From: an uncultured Blautia sp.
GTDB taxonomy: Bacteria; Bacillota; Clostridia; Lachnospirales; Lachnospiraceae
Length of the DNA: 16,150 nucleotides
Reading direction: 5' to 3'
Assembly: GCA_900547615.1 (NCBI GenBank)
Contig: URHH01000049.1
Span: forward strand, 1 to 16,150
Shown here: positions 1-8,507 of the stretch, piece after piece
Layout: the number at the start of each line of letters is the position of its first letter
Numbering within the stretch: position 1 is the first letter of the stretch
Position numbers and translations under genes: made by a program
Notes under the pieces: generated by a model
Seen by the model: only the letters and a program-made list of their open reading frames with translations
Told to the model about the DNA's origin: nothing
Databases searched by the model: none

Positions 1-2085
1 TCGCAGGATCGGGTAACAGTACAGTTCCGGGACGGTAACGGAAATCCGGCAGCCGGTATACCGGATATGGTAATAGAAGAGGGAGAAACGATAGTTCTTC
101 CTGACGTGCCTGCTGAAAAGAAAAGAGCAGTACAGGGAACGCCTTCCTGGAAGACAACGCTTCATGTATCGGAAGAGACGCAGTATTTTGAGCCGGGAGA
201 GGAAATGTCCTGCGAGACTGCAAAAGACTGGATCGCAGAGCAGGGCGGCGGAAATGTTTTGACTCTTTACGGAACAAAGGTATGTACCTTCCGTTATTTT
301 ACAAATGACGGATCAAAACAGATAGGGGAAGATTTCTCTGCTTACGAGGGAACGGAAATTAAATTTTACGGATCCCCGGATCCGGACAACGAGCTGTACA
401 GAGGCTGGAGCAAATATAAAAAAGGAACCGGAGTATGGGCAGGTTTCGGAAAGTCCTATATTATGGACGAGGACAGAAGCCTGTATCTTGTAGAATATGC
501 GAAAATGACATTCAAAGACTCCAACGGTTCTACAAACAGTACCTACAAGAAGATGGACAAGATTGTAAAGAAGGGAAGCGAGTTTGCTCTTCCGTGTGTG
601 CCGCAGATTTCAAATTACAAAAATAAGGGCTGGGCGCTCACAAAAAATGCTTCTTCCGCTGTCTATGGAAGCCGGACAAAAGTAACGGTAAAAGAAAGTG
701 AAACCTTCTACGCTGCGAGACAATATCTCCCGTATGCAGTTACTTTTAATAATAATACCGGAACAAGCAAAGACAATGCGTTTAAGGACCTTTATGTAAG
801 AGCCGGAAAGAATGAGTATATTACCCTTCCCAAGGTTCCGGAACAGAAAGGCTATACGGCGCTTGGCTGGGCGACAAAGACAAAACAGACAAAGGCTCAG
901 TATAAAGAGGGACAGAAGGTTAAAATTACAAAAAAGACAAAGTTTTATGCAGTATACAGGAAGGCTAAGAAATGCAAGGTAGCCTTCTGTAAGAGCGACG
1001 GTTCTTCCGATTCCTCATACACTGCGCTGAATAAGTCTGTAACAGAAAAATCAACAATTACCCTTCCGGCAGTTCCGTCCAGAAAAGGCTATGTCAATGA
1101 TGGCTGGCTTCTGAAAACGAGCCAGAAAACACAGCATTATGATGAAGGGGATAAGGTTAAAGTATATGGAAACTGCAAATTTTATGCAGTTCAGGAACAG
1201 GCAGCTTCTGTTGTGCTTCATAAGACAAGAGGAGCAGAGTATAAAACCATTTATGTAAAAAAGGGAGATTCCTTTACGCTTCCGGGAGCCGAGAATCCGG
1301 AAGGCTACACGTTTATGGGCTGGTCCACAAAGCCGAATGTGGTCATTACAGGAAGCAAGCCGGGCAAAGTCCAGTATGAGACAGGAGAGGTGATTCCTTC
1401 CGTAAATTCAACGATACATCTTTATCAGGTTATGTATCAGAGAAGTACAGAAAAAAATCTGATTTCCAGTCAGATGGCGAAGCCGGATCTGAACCGTTAT
1501 GGCGGTGTGATCATGGTAGGGGATTCCAGAACAGTGCGTATGCGTCAGGCGCTTGCTGCACAGAACTGCGGAGCCAATATGAACGGAGTGCGTTTTGTGA
1601 GCGCTTCAGGACAGGGACTTAAGTGGTTTAAAGACGAGGGATACCGTCATTTGATCAATCAGATCAAGCATATCCGCGTTTCTTCCTCAAAGCCTGTCGC
1701 AGTCGTATTTAATCTGGGTGTAAACGATTTGTACCGGATTTCCGACTACGTTGCGTATATGAATGAGCTTGCGCCGGAGCTTGAGAAAATGAACTGTAAG
1801 CTTTATTATATGTCTGTCAATCCTATTAACGGCGTAATGATTGAGAAGACAGGACGTCTTTCCCTTCGCAAGGAAGCAGATGTAAGAGAATTTAATGACA
1901 GAATTAAGACAGGCCTTGATGATTATACATATATCGATTCATATTCCTGGCTGATGCAGAACGGCTTTGGAACAAGCAACGGAGTAAACGGAAAAGACAG
2001 CTCAGAAGACGATGGTCTTCACTATACAGTGAAAACATATAAGAGAATTTACGACTATTGTCTGCGCTATGTTAATGCTCATTAA
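1..2085 (+). CDS. Surface protein with B-repeat-like modules and C-terminal SGNH esterase domain (5' end outside window)
   Basis: The frame is open from base 1 with no start signal, so the gene begins upstream; 694 residues are visible. The first ~480 residues are about six modules of 65-80 aa resembling InlB B-repeat (Listeria_Bacteroides repeat) units: a V-x-F strand, a short G/N/D turn, an 'EGxxITLPxVP' segment, a 'GYxxxGW' core and a closing 'FYAVY' strand. The best units start near bases 730, 970 and 1200. From about base 1495 an SGNH/GDSL hydrolase domain follows: block I GDSR (Ser codon 1525-1527), block III LGVND, and a terminal DGLHY giving the Asp/His pair (His codon 2020-2022). These residues imply an active O-esterase or deacylase on a glycan or peptidoglycan substrate. 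No LPXTG or C-terminal anchor is visible; any signal peptide lies outside. The substrate is unknown. A terminator follows directly. Confidence 0.85.
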   Translation, partial: SQDRVTVQFRDGNGNPAAGIPDMVIEEGETIVLPDVPAEKKRAVQGTPSWKTTLHVSEETQYFEPGEEMSCETAKDWIAEQGGGNVLTLYGTKVCTFRYFTNDGSKQIGEDFSAYEGTEIKFYGSPDPDNELYRGWSKYKKGTGVWAGFGKSYIMDEDRSLYLVEYAKMTFKDSNGSTNSTYKKMDKIVKKGSEFALPCVPQISNYKNKGWALTKNASSAVYGSRTKVTVKESETFYAARQYLPYAVTFNNNTGTSKDNAFKDLYVRAGKNEYITLPKVPEQKGYTALGWATKTKQTKAQYKEGQKVKITKKTKFYAVYRKAKKCKVAFCKSDGSSDSSYTALNKSVTEKSTITLPAVPSRKGYVNDGWLLKTSQKTQHYDEGDKVKVYGNCKFYAVQEQAASVVLHKTRGAEYKTIYVKKGDSFTLPGAENPEGYTFMGWSTKPNVVITGSKPGKVQYETGEVIPSVNSTIHLYQVMYQRSTEKNLISSQMAKPDLNRYGGVIMVGDSRTVRMRQALAAQNCGANMNGVRFVSASGQGLKWFKDEGYRHLINQIKHIRVSSSKPVAVVFNLGVNDLYRISDYVAYMNELAPELEKMNCKLYYMSVNPINGVMIEKTGRLSLRKEADVREFNDRIKTGLDDYTYIDSYSWLMQNGFGTSNGVNGKDSSEDDGLHYTVKTYKRIYDYCLRYVNAH

Positions 2086-2098
2086 GAAACAGAAAAGA

Positions 2099-2130
2099 GA
2101 GAATCCCGGAAATAACGGGATTCTTTTTTT
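2099..2130 (+). terminator. Rho-independent terminator after the SGNH surface protein
   Basis: An 8-9 bp stem (GAATCCCG at 2101-2108 pairing with CGGGATTC at 2116-2123) has a 7-nt loop and runs into a T-tract (2124-2130). It starts 13 bases after the stop codon. Confidence 0.9.
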
Positions 2131-2149
2131 AAAAACTCAGGATTACGCC

Positions 2150-2178
2150 TTGCGCGAAGAAGAGGAATCGTTTATACT
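2150..2178 (+). promoter_or_regulatory. Probable SigA-type promoter of asnS
   Basis: TTGCGC (2150-2155) and TATACT (2173-2178) are separated by 17 bp, placing the transcription start near 2185 and leaving a leader of only ~30 nt before the asnS ATG. There is no room for a T-box leader between the preceding terminator and the gene. Confidence 0.6.
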
Positions 2179-2216
2179 AACATAATAATGAATGTTTGGA
2201 GAAAGAGGAATTAGAT

Positions 2217-3608
2217 ATGAAGCTTACAACAGTAAAAGAGATTTACAGAGAACGGGAGAAATTCCTGGATAAGGAAGTGACTGTAGGTGGCTGGGTGCGC
2301 AGCGTCCGCGATTCCAAAACTTTTGGATTTATCGTACTCCACGACGGTTCCTTCTTTGAGACATTACAGATTGTATACCATGACAGCATGGAGAATTTTG
2401 CGGAAATCTCCAAGCTGAATGTAGGTGCTGCCATTATTGTAAAGGGAACACTTGTGGCAACTCCACAGGCAAAGCAGCCGTTTGAGATTCAGGCAGAAGA
2501 AATTATTGTAGAAGGAGCGTCCGCACCGGATTATCCGTTGCAGAAGAAGCGACACAGCCTTGAATATTTAAGAACAATGACGCATCTTCGTCCGAGAACG
2601 AATACATTCCAGGCAGTATTTCGTATCCGTTCCCTCTGCGCTTATGCTATTCATAAATTCTTCCAGGAGCAGGGTTTTGTGTACGTGCACACTCCTCTGA
2701 TTACAGGAAGTGACTGTGAGGGCGCAGGAGAGATGTTCCGCGTTACAACACTTGATATGAAAAATCCGCCGCTGACAGAAGAGGGAAATATTGATTACTC
2801 TCAGGATTTCTTCGGAAAAGAGACAAACCTTACAGTAAGCGGCCAGTTAAACGGCGAGACATATGCGCAGGCTTTCCGCAATATTTATACATTCGGACCG
2901 ACATTCCGTGCAGAGAATTCCAACACAACACGTCATGCTGCAGAGTTCTGGATGATTGAGCCGGAGTGTGCATTTGCAGACTTAAACGACAACATGGACC
3001 TTGCAGAAGCCATGCTGAAATACGTGATACGCTATGTTCTTGAGAATGCGCCGGAAGAAATGAACTTCCTCAACTCTTTTGTAGATAAAGGACTTCTTGA
3101 CCGTCTCAACCACGTTATGAATTCTGAGTTCGGTCATGTGACATACACAGAGGCAGTGGAGATTCTTGAGAAAAACAACGATAAGTTTGACTATAAGGTG
3201 TTCTGGGGCTGCGACCTGCAGACAGAGCATGAGCGTTATCTTACAGAGGAAATCTTTAAGAAACCGGTATTTGTTACAGATTATCCGAAGGAAATCAAGG
3301 CATTTTATATGAAACAGAACGAGGATGGCAAAACAGTTGCCGCTATGGACTGCCTTGTTCCGGGAATCGGAGAAATCATTGGAGGAAGTCAGAGAGAGGA
3401 CGATTACGACAAACTTATGAACCGTATGAACGAGCTGGGACTGAAAGCAGAAGATTACAGCTTTTATCTTGATTTACGTAAATACGGCTCTACACGCCAT
3501 TCCGGTTTTGGACTTGGATTTGAGCGCTGCGTAATGTACCTGACAGGTATCGGAAACATTCGTGACGCGATTCCGTTCCCAAGAACAGTAGGTAACTGCG
3601 ATTTATAA
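2217..3608 (+). CDS. asnS: Asparaginyl-tRNA synthetase
   Basis: Class II aminoacyl-tRNA synthetase charging tRNA-Asn with asparagine in the cytoplasm; 463 aa, normal for the family. An N-terminal OB-fold anticodon-binding domain (residues ~18-100, VGGWVRSVRDSKTFGF) is followed by the catalytic domain with motif 2 FRAENSNTTRH (230-240) and motif 3 GFGLGFER with the downstream IRDAIPFPRT segment (430-456). The SNTTRH and GNIRDAIPFPR wording is typical of AsnRS rather than AspRS. An in-frame TTG at 2196 would add seven residues, but ATG 2217 has an AGAGG ribosome site about 8 nt upstream (2204-2208) and gives the usual 'MKLTTVKEIY' start. It is first in a tight plus-strand set with the SbcCD-like pair. 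Confidence 0.97.
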   Translation: MKLTTVKEIYREREKFLDKEVTVGGWVRSVRDSKTFGFIVLHDGSFFETLQIVYHDSMENFAEISKLNVGAAIIVKGTLVATPQAKQPFEIQAEEIIVEGASAPDYPLQKKRHSLEYLRTMTHLRPRTNTFQAVFRIRSLCAYAIHKFFQEQGFVYVHTPLITGSDCEGAGEMFRVTTLDMKNPPLTEEGNIDYSQDFFGKETNLTVSGQLNGETYAQAFRNIYTFGPTFRAENSNTTRHAAEFWMIEPECAFADLNDNMDLAEAMLKYVIRYVLENAPEEMNFLNSFVDKGLLDRLNHVMNSEFGHVTYTEAVEILEKNNDKFDYKVFWGCDLQTEHERYLTEEIFKKPVFVTDYPKEIKAFYMKQNEDGKTVAAMDCLVPGIGEIIGGSQREDDYDKLMNRMNELGLKAEDYSFYLDLRKYGSTRHSGFGLGFERCVMYLTGIGNIRDAIPFPRTVGNCDL

Positions 3609-3612
3609 TAAT

Positions 3613-3628
3613 GGAGGTATCACCATTG
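3613..3628 (+). promoter_or_regulatory. Ribosome binding site fixing a TTG start for the SbcD-like gene
   Basis: GGAGG at 3613-3617 sits 8 nt before TTG 3626. The in-frame ATG at 3611 overlaps this site, so ATG is part of the Shine-Dalgarno region and not the start. Confidence 0.8.
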
Positions 3629-4681
3629 CGATTTATTCATCTTGCAGATGTACATCTCGGGGCAGTTCCTGATAAGGGCTGTCCCTGGAGCAGTCAGCGG
3701 GAGGAGGAAATCTGGGAAACATTCCGCCGGGTTATTGCGGGTATCCGCGAGAATCCGGTGGATTTCTTGTTTATAGCAGGAGATTTATTTCACAGAAGAC
3801 CTCTTCTTCGTGAATTAAAGGAAGTAAATTATCTGTTTTCCACCATCCCGGGCACACGGGTTTATATGATTGCGGGCAATCACGATTACCTGGGCGGGGA
3901 TTCCCCGGCAGAGGAGTTTGAATGGGCGGAAAACGTAATCTTTTTTAAGGAAGAACGCCTTGTGTGCGTGAAGGACAGAAAGCTTGATGTTTATGTATAT
4001 GGTTTAAGTTACTGCCGCAGGGAGATCACGCAGCCTCTTCTTGAAAACGCACAGCCGGGAGAAGGAGAGGGGCTTCATATTCTTCTTGCTCACGGTGGAG
4101 ACGAGAGCCATCTTCCCATGAATATAAGTCTTTTATCAGCAGTAGGTTTTGATTATATTGCTCTGGGGCATATTCATAAGCCGGCAATTTTAATACGCGA
4201 CACAGCGGCGTACAGCGGCTCTCTCGAGCCTGTTGACAGAAATGAGATGGGAGCGCACGGATATATAGAAGGGCATATCGAAAACGGAAGGCTCCGTACA
4301 CGTTTTGTTCCTTTCGCTTCCAGAGCGTATGAGCAGATTATTCTCACACTCCATGAGGATACCACGCAGCTTTCCCTTGAGGAGATGCTGAAAGAGGAAA
4401 TTTACAGAAGAGGCGGTCTTAATATTTACCGCGTGATTTTAAGAGGTTTTCGGGCGCCGGAGCTTCTTCTCCTTCCGGAAAAATTAAAGACAATGGGAAA
4501 TATCATTGAGGTGCAGGACGAGTCAAAGCCGGCGTATGATCTGGAGGAGCTTCTGTGCCGATATAACGGGACGCTCATCGGGGATTATATTCAGTATTTC
4601 ATGGACAAAAAGGACAGGAGCGCCGTGGAGGAAAAAGCGCTTTATTACGGGCTTCAGGCGCTTCTGGAAACAGGCAGATAA
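3626..4681 (+). CDS. SbcD/YhaO-like metallophosphoesterase (DNA repair exonuclease subunit)
   Basis: Calcineurin-like metallophosphoesterase of the SbcD/Mre11/YhaO group, expected to act with the ATPase encoded next as a nuclease in double-strand-end or hairpin processing. Starting at TTG 3626 the protein is 351 aa and begins RFIHLADVHLG, the metal-binding DxH motif at the expected N-terminal position. The remaining motifs appear in order: GDLFHRR, GNHD, LAHGGDE and GHIHKP, together covering the dimetal ligands. The C-terminal ~130 residues are less conserved and match the capping region of the family in position only. Its ribosome site follows the asnS stop directly, so the genes are probably co-transcribed. 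The SbcC-like gene starts 21 bp after its stop. The exact substrate is inferred from the family. Confidence 0.88.
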   Translation: MRFIHLADVHLGAVPDKGCPWSSQREEEIWETFRRVIAGIRENPVDFLFIAGDLFHRRPLLRELKEVNYLFSTIPGTRVYMIAGNHDYLGGDSPAEEFEWAENVIFFKEERLVCVKDRKLDVYVYGLSYCRREITQPLLENAQPGEGEGLHILLAHGGDESHLPMNISLLSAVGFDYIALGHIHKPAILIRDTAAYSGSLEPVDRNEMGAHGYIEGHIENGRLRTRFVPFASRAYEQIILTLHEDTTQLSLEEMLKEEIYRRGGLNIYRVILRGFRAPELLLLPEKLKTMGNIIEVQDESKPAYDLEELLCRYNGTLIGDYIQYFMDKKDRSAVEEKALYYGLQALLETGR

Positions 4682-4702
4682 TCTGGGAATAAGGGGAAAT
4701 TT

Positions 4703-6235
4703 ATGATTATTAAACGTCTGACAATAAAAAATTTCGGAAAAATCCATAACAGGACGCTGGAACTTTCTCCTGGCATTAATGTGCTGTACGGAGAAAACGA
4801 AAGCGGAAAAACAACGATTCATACTTTCATAAAGAGTATGTTTTACGGGATTACAAGACAGAGAGGAAAGGCTGCGAGAAATGATGCCTACACTACATAT
4901 GAACCCTGGGAGAATCCGGGGGAATATGGAGGAATCCTGTGGTTTGAGTGCGGTGGAAAAAATTATCGTCTCACACGGAATTTCTGCAAAAACGCCCCTT
5001 TTCACGAACTTCTCTGCGAGAGCAGCGGTGCGCTTGTAAATGCGGAGAAAGGCGCAATGGAGGCTGTTCTAGGCGGTGTGAGTGAGGCTGTTTATGACAA
5101 TACCGTTTCTGTAGGACAGTTAAAAAGTGTCACAGGCCAGGATCTTGTAAGAGAACTTCAGAATTATATGGCAAGCTACCAGGGGACGGGAGACAGCTCC
5201 ATTGATCTGGGAAGAGCCGCGCAGATGCTTAAAATGTCAAGAAAAGGTTTTCTGACTCAGGCAGATAAAAGAAAGCGGGATATTCTGAAAGAAAAAGAAA
5301 AAGTAGCGGCAAATATGGAATATCTCCGCCAGGAATTAAACGAGCTTGAGGAGCGGCTTGATTCTGTTGCCGCCAAAAAGGCGGCATACGGATTGGGAGA
5401 GGAAAACGGAGGCGAGCTTCTTGATCAGAGAATACAAAAGGCGAGCCGGAAACGGGTGTATGCCTGGATCTTTATGGCAGTTTTTCCGGTTCTGGGGGCT
5501 TTGGGAGCGGTATTTGCGCCGAACGGCATTGTCCTTGCCATTTCTCTTGCAGCGGGAATTCTTCTCGGTCTTGGGTGTCTTGGAAAAAGCCTTACTCTTG
5601 GAAGAGAGCTGAATAAGAGAATCCGTATGAAAGAACGGTGGCTTTCCAGACAGGAAAAGCTTCAATGGAACAGAGATGGAATTGAAGCTTCCAGTAAAGA
5701 GAAAGAGATGGCGTACTGCAATCTTGAGGAGGAGTACAGAGAATGCGATGCCCAGCTTTACCTTCCGGCGGCAGAAGATGTGGAAATACAGGCGTTGAAT
5801 ATGGCGCTGGAAACGATCGAGCTGCTTTCCGGAAGCATTAATCATCAGGTGGGAGAAAGACTGAGAAAGAGAACCTCGCAGATATTAAGCGAAATTACAG
5901 GAGGAAAATATACAGAAGTTCTTATGGACGAAAACTTTAAGATGTCTGTAGATACAGGAGCGCGCGTTGTGGCTCTGGAACGGCTGAGCCGGGGAACTCT
6001 GGAGCAGATTTATTTTGCCCTTCGAATGGCGGCGGGAGAGCTTCTCTGCGGGCAGGAATCCTTTCCTGTGATTCTTGATGATGTATTTGGAATGTATGAT
6101 GAGGAACGCCTCTGTGCCGTCCTGAAATGGCTTCACAAAGAACAGAAGCAGATTATTATAAGCACATGCCATAAACGGGAAATGGAACTTCTGGAACGTG
6201 AAGGAATCCCCTATCAGAAGCTTTTGCTTTCCTGA
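4703..6235 (+). CDS. Short SbcC/YhaN-like AAA ATPase with a predicted membrane hairpin
   Basis: SMC-like P-loop ATPase, expected partner of the phosphoesterase upstream. The 510 aa show IxxFGKI followed by Walker A GENESGKTT (30-38), a Q-loop-like VGQL (137-140), coiled coil ~185-250, two adjacent hydrophobic segments (~252-272 and ~275-296) split by a short APNG turn, a second coiled coil ~300-390, an ABC signature LSRGTLEQ (428-435) and Walker B VILDDVF (456-462). SbcC and YhaN proteins are usually about 900-1100 aa, so both coiled-coil arms are greatly shortened. The hydrophobic pair sits where the zinc-hook apex would be in SbcC and no CxxC hook is visible. This resembles YhaN-type proteins with central transmembrane segments. 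Start ATG 4703 has AAGGGG upstream. The gene ends at a bidirectional terminator. Confidence 0.85.
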   Translation: MIIKRLTIKNFGKIHNRTLELSPGINVLYGENESGKTTIHTFIKSMFYGITRQRGKAARNDAYTTYEPWENPGEYGGILWFECGGKNYRLTRNFCKNAPFHELLCESSGALVNAEKGAMEAVLGGVSEAVYDNTVSVGQLKSVTGQDLVRELQNYMASYQGTGDSSIDLGRAAQMLKMSRKGFLTQADKRKRDILKEKEKVAANMEYLRQELNELEERLDSVAAKKAAYGLGEENGGELLDQRIQKASRKRVYAWIFMAVFPVLGALGAVFAPNGIVLAISLAAGILLGLGCLGKSLTLGRELNKRIRMKERWLSRQEKLQWNRDGIEASSKEKEMAYCNLEEEYRECDAQLYLPAAEDVEIQALNMALETIELLSGSINHQVGERLRKRTSQILSEITGGKYTEVLMDENFKMSVDTGARVVALERLSRGTLEQIYFALRMAAGELLCGQESFPVILDDVFGMYDEERLCAVLKWLHKEQKQIIISTCHKREMELLEREGIPYQKLLLS

Positions 6236-6260
6236 AAAAGAAAGTACAGAAGAAAATATA

Positions 6261-6291
6261 AAATACCCGCGGTTCTGCTCCGCGGGTATTT
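6261..6291. terminator. Bidirectional terminator between the SbcC-like gene and prs
   Basis: A perfect 12-bp GC-rich stem (AAATACCCGCGG at 6261-6272 with CCGCGGGTATTT at 6280-6291) has a 7-nt loop. The T-rich tail is better on the minus strand (prs side). It lies between two convergent genes. Confidence 0.9.
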
Positions 6292-6309
6292 GACATTGAT
6301 GAAGAAGTT

Positions 6310-7491
6310 TTATTTGTACTGCTCCATATAAGTGTTGACACATTTCTTGATTCTGTCTACCGGATTCAAAAGGTGGCTGACAGACATATCGTGATTTAAA
6401 GTATCAATGATGAGAGCGATGTATTTGCTCATATCACAGGTGATATAGTAGTCTTTTTCCAGAAGCTCAGGAGACTGATATACAAGGTTTGTTGTAAGCA
6501 TTTTATCAAATACTCCGTTTTTGTGAGCTTCGTCAAATTTTGCAAGTCCGTCTGTGAAAAGACCGAAAGTGGAGCAGATGTAAATACGGCCGGCTCCTCT
6601 TTCTTTCAGAAGAGATGAAATTTTCAGGACGGTGTTTCCGGAGGAGATCATATCGTCCACAAGGATCACATCTTTTCCTTTTAAGCTGGAACCAAGGAAT
6701 TCATACGCTGCAATCGGGTGACGTCCGTTTACAAATGTGGAATAATCGAGACGTTTGTAGTACATACCCATGTCTACGCCGAGGATATTTGCAAGGTAGA
6801 TCGCGCGGCTCATGCTTCCCTCGTCCGGGCTTATAATTGCAAAATGTTCGTTATCAATGCGAAGTCCCTCTTCGTTTCGAAGAAGAGCCTTAATAAACTG
6901 ATAGGACGGCTGCACAGTTTCAAAGCCGTGAAGCGGCGTTGCATTCTGAATGCGGGCATCGTGTGCGTCGAAGGTGATGATGTTTTCCACACCCATATCA
7001 ATCAGCTCATGAAGTGCGTTTGCGCAGTCAAGAGATTCACGTCCCACACGTTTGCTCTGGCGTCCCTCATAAAGATAAGGCATAATTACATTTACTCTTC
7101 GCGCTTTGCCTCCGATGGCTGCAATGACGCGTTTCAGATCCTGAAAATGGTCGTCCGGAGACATAAGGTTTGTAAATCTTCCCATAGAATATGACATGCT
7201 GTAGTTACACACATCAAGGAGAACGTAAATATCATCTCCGCGGACAGATTCGGAAATGACACATTTCCCTTCTCCGGAACCAAATCGTGGATTCTGAACC
7301 TTAACCTGGAAGGAATCTCTCTGATAGCCTTCAAATGCGAAGGAATCCATCTGTGGATAGTTGCGTTCCTGACGCCACTGAACAAGCCAGTTGTCCACCT
7401 TATTCCCCAAATCTCTGCTGCTTTCCAGTGAAACCAGTCCAAGTCTTCCTACCGGAAGGGTAGTCAGCTCTTTTGTAGTTGCCTGTGCCAT
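6310..7491 (-). CDS. prs: Ribose-phosphate pyrophosphokinase (PRPP synthetase), long divergent form
   Basis: Makes 5-phosphoribosyl-1-pyrophosphate from ribose-5-phosphate and ATP for purine, pyrimidine, NAD, His and Trp synthesis. The PRPP-binding loop VILVDDMISSGNT is nearly canonical, as are SESVRGDDIY, the DAHD metal histidine region and IISPDEGSMSRA. At 393 aa it is about 75 residues longer than typical Prs (~315). The ATP-binding flexible-loop motif, normally YARQDR, reads YEGRQSKR here. These changes point to a separate lineage paralogue; whether the genome has a canonical copy cannot be seen. Ribosome site AGGAGGA (7501-7507) lies inside the last codons of the dnaI-like gene, only 3 bp separate the genes, and the operon dnaD-dnaI-prs ends at the 6261 terminator. 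Confidence 0.88.
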   Translation of the reverse strand: MAQATTKELTTLPVGRLGLVSLESSRDLGNKVDNWLVQWRQERNYPQMDSFAFEGYQRDSFQVKVQNPRFGSGEGKCVISESVRGDDIYVLLDVCNYSMSYSMGRFTNLMSPDDHFQDLKRVIAAIGGKARRVNVIMPYLYEGRQSKRVGRESLDCANALHELIDMGVENIITFDAHDARIQNATPLHGFETVQPSYQFIKALLRNEEGLRIDNEHFAIISPDEGSMSRAIYLANILGVDMGMYYKRLDYSTFVNGRHPIAAYEFLGSSLKGKDVILVDDMISSGNTVLKISSLLKERGAGRIYICSTFGLFTDGLAKFDEAHKNGVFDKMLTTNLVYQSPELLEKDYYITCDMSKYIALIIDTLNHDMSVSHLLNPVDRIKKCVNTYMEQYK

Positions 7492-7494
7492 GTT

Positions 7495-8481
7495 TTATTT
7501 TCCTCCTAAAAAAATTTTCTGTATACGGATGTCTTTTCCGATTAGCTTTACCATCTGGTAATTGCTGGCAATTCGGGAAAACGTCCTTTCGGAGTAAGTT
7601 TCCGAAAAGTTTTCCAGTTTCAGGTTTGTAGAAATTATCGTTGATTTTCTGCGCATGATCCGTTCATTGATGCACAAAAACAACTGGGATGATACAAAAC
7701 TGTTTGTAAGTTCGGTTCCCAGGTCGTCAATGATCAGAAGATCGCAGTCATAAATCAGTTCGTCCTCTGTGCTTTTGTCCTTTTTGGAAAAGGTATTTCC
7801 TGCAAGAAGATCAAAAAGATCAAAAGCAGAAAAGTAAAGAACACAGTGGGCGGATTTCAGAAGCTCATGTGCGATACAGTGGGAGAGAAAAGTTTTTCCG
7901 ACTCCCGTATCTCCGTATAAAAAGAGATTTTCAAAATTTTTGTCGAAGTTCCGCACAAAGCCCTGAGCCATATCGTATGCTCTGCGGGCTGTTTCTCTGG
8001 CAGTTAGACCAGTCGCTTCATTCTTTATTGTATCAGAATAATAGTCAAAAGAAAAGTGCTCAAAGTTTTCTTTTTTTAAAATTTCAGACAGATTGGACTG
8101 GGTATACAGTAATTCAATTTCTGCCTTCTTAAAACAGGAGCATTTTTGGCTTCCTACATAGCCGGTATCCTGGCAGAGAGGACAGGTGTAGGGAAGTTCC
8201 AGATAGTTGGGAGCATATCCGTTATCTGTGAGAATGGCGCGTCTTTCCAGTGCAAGGGCTGCGATGGAGGTACGAAGATCTTCTGTTCCTGTTTCATTTC
8301 CGGAAAGAAGGGAGCGTACTTTTTCTGCGCTTAAAGAGGCAACCTCCTGGTCGATCTCCCTGAGCCGGGGAAATCTGCCGTAGGCTTCTTTCTGATGTTC
8401 TTCGAGGATCCGGCGATTTTCATTCTGCCGCCTGCTGTATTCTCTCATAATGGTATCATATTGATAATTCTGTAAAGGCAC
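7495..8481 (-). CDS. DnaI/DnaC-type replicative helicase loader ATPase
   Basis: AAA+ ATPase of the DnaC/DnaI/IstB group, expected to load the replicative helicase with the DnaD-like protein encoded just upstream. Visible parts of the 328 aa: an N-terminal helical region (1-90), a zinc-binding knuckle CPLC...CSC (Cys 100, 103, 114, 116) as in the DnaI N-terminal domain, Walker A GDTGVGKT (190-197), Walker B LLIIDDLG (248-255), a sensor segment STNL and a sensor-2 region ERTFSRI. The start is GTG 8481, backed by AGGAGGAG about 6 nt upstream; a downstream ATG (MREYSRR) has no comparable site. It lies 26 bp from dnaD and 3 bp from prs. IstB of transposons is a relative, but the zinc knuckle and neighbours argue for the chromosomal loader. 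Confidence 0.9.
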   Translation of the reverse strand: MPLQNYQYDTIMREYSRRQNENRRILEEHQKEAYGRFPRLREIDQEVASLSAEKVRSLLSGNETGTEDLRTSIAALALERRAILTDNGYAPNYLELPYTCPLCQDTGYVGSQKCSCFKKAEIELLYTQSNLSEILKKENFEHFSFDYYSDTIKNEATGLTARETARRAYDMAQGFVRNFDKNFENLFLYGDTGVGKTFLSHCIAHELLKSAHCVLYFSAFDLFDLLAGNTFSKKDKSTEDELIYDCDLLIIDDLGTELTNSFVSSQLFLCINERIMRRKSTIISTNLKLENFSETYSERTFSRIASNYQMVKLIGKDIRIQKIFLGGK

Positions 8482-8507
8482 GTAACTCCTCCTTTTTGCG
8501 ATTACGG

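Noticed and set aside
2196..2216. TTG start extending asnS by seven residues
   Set aside because: ATG 2217 has a well-placed AGAGG site and gives the family-typical N-terminus; the TTG codon overlaps the upstream ribosome-site region.
2131..2216. T-box riboswitch for asnS
   Set aside because: Only ~85 bp separate the preceding terminator from the ATG, and no T-box motif or antiterminator structure is present.
6983..6991. Isolated DnaA-box-like TTTTCCACA inside prs
   Set aside because: A single relaxed-consensus 9-mer in a coding region is expected by chance.
7941..7947. 0A-box core inside the dnaI-like gene
   Set aside because: An exact 7-mer within coding sequence, away from any promoter, fits chance frequency and shows how weak a single 0A match is.
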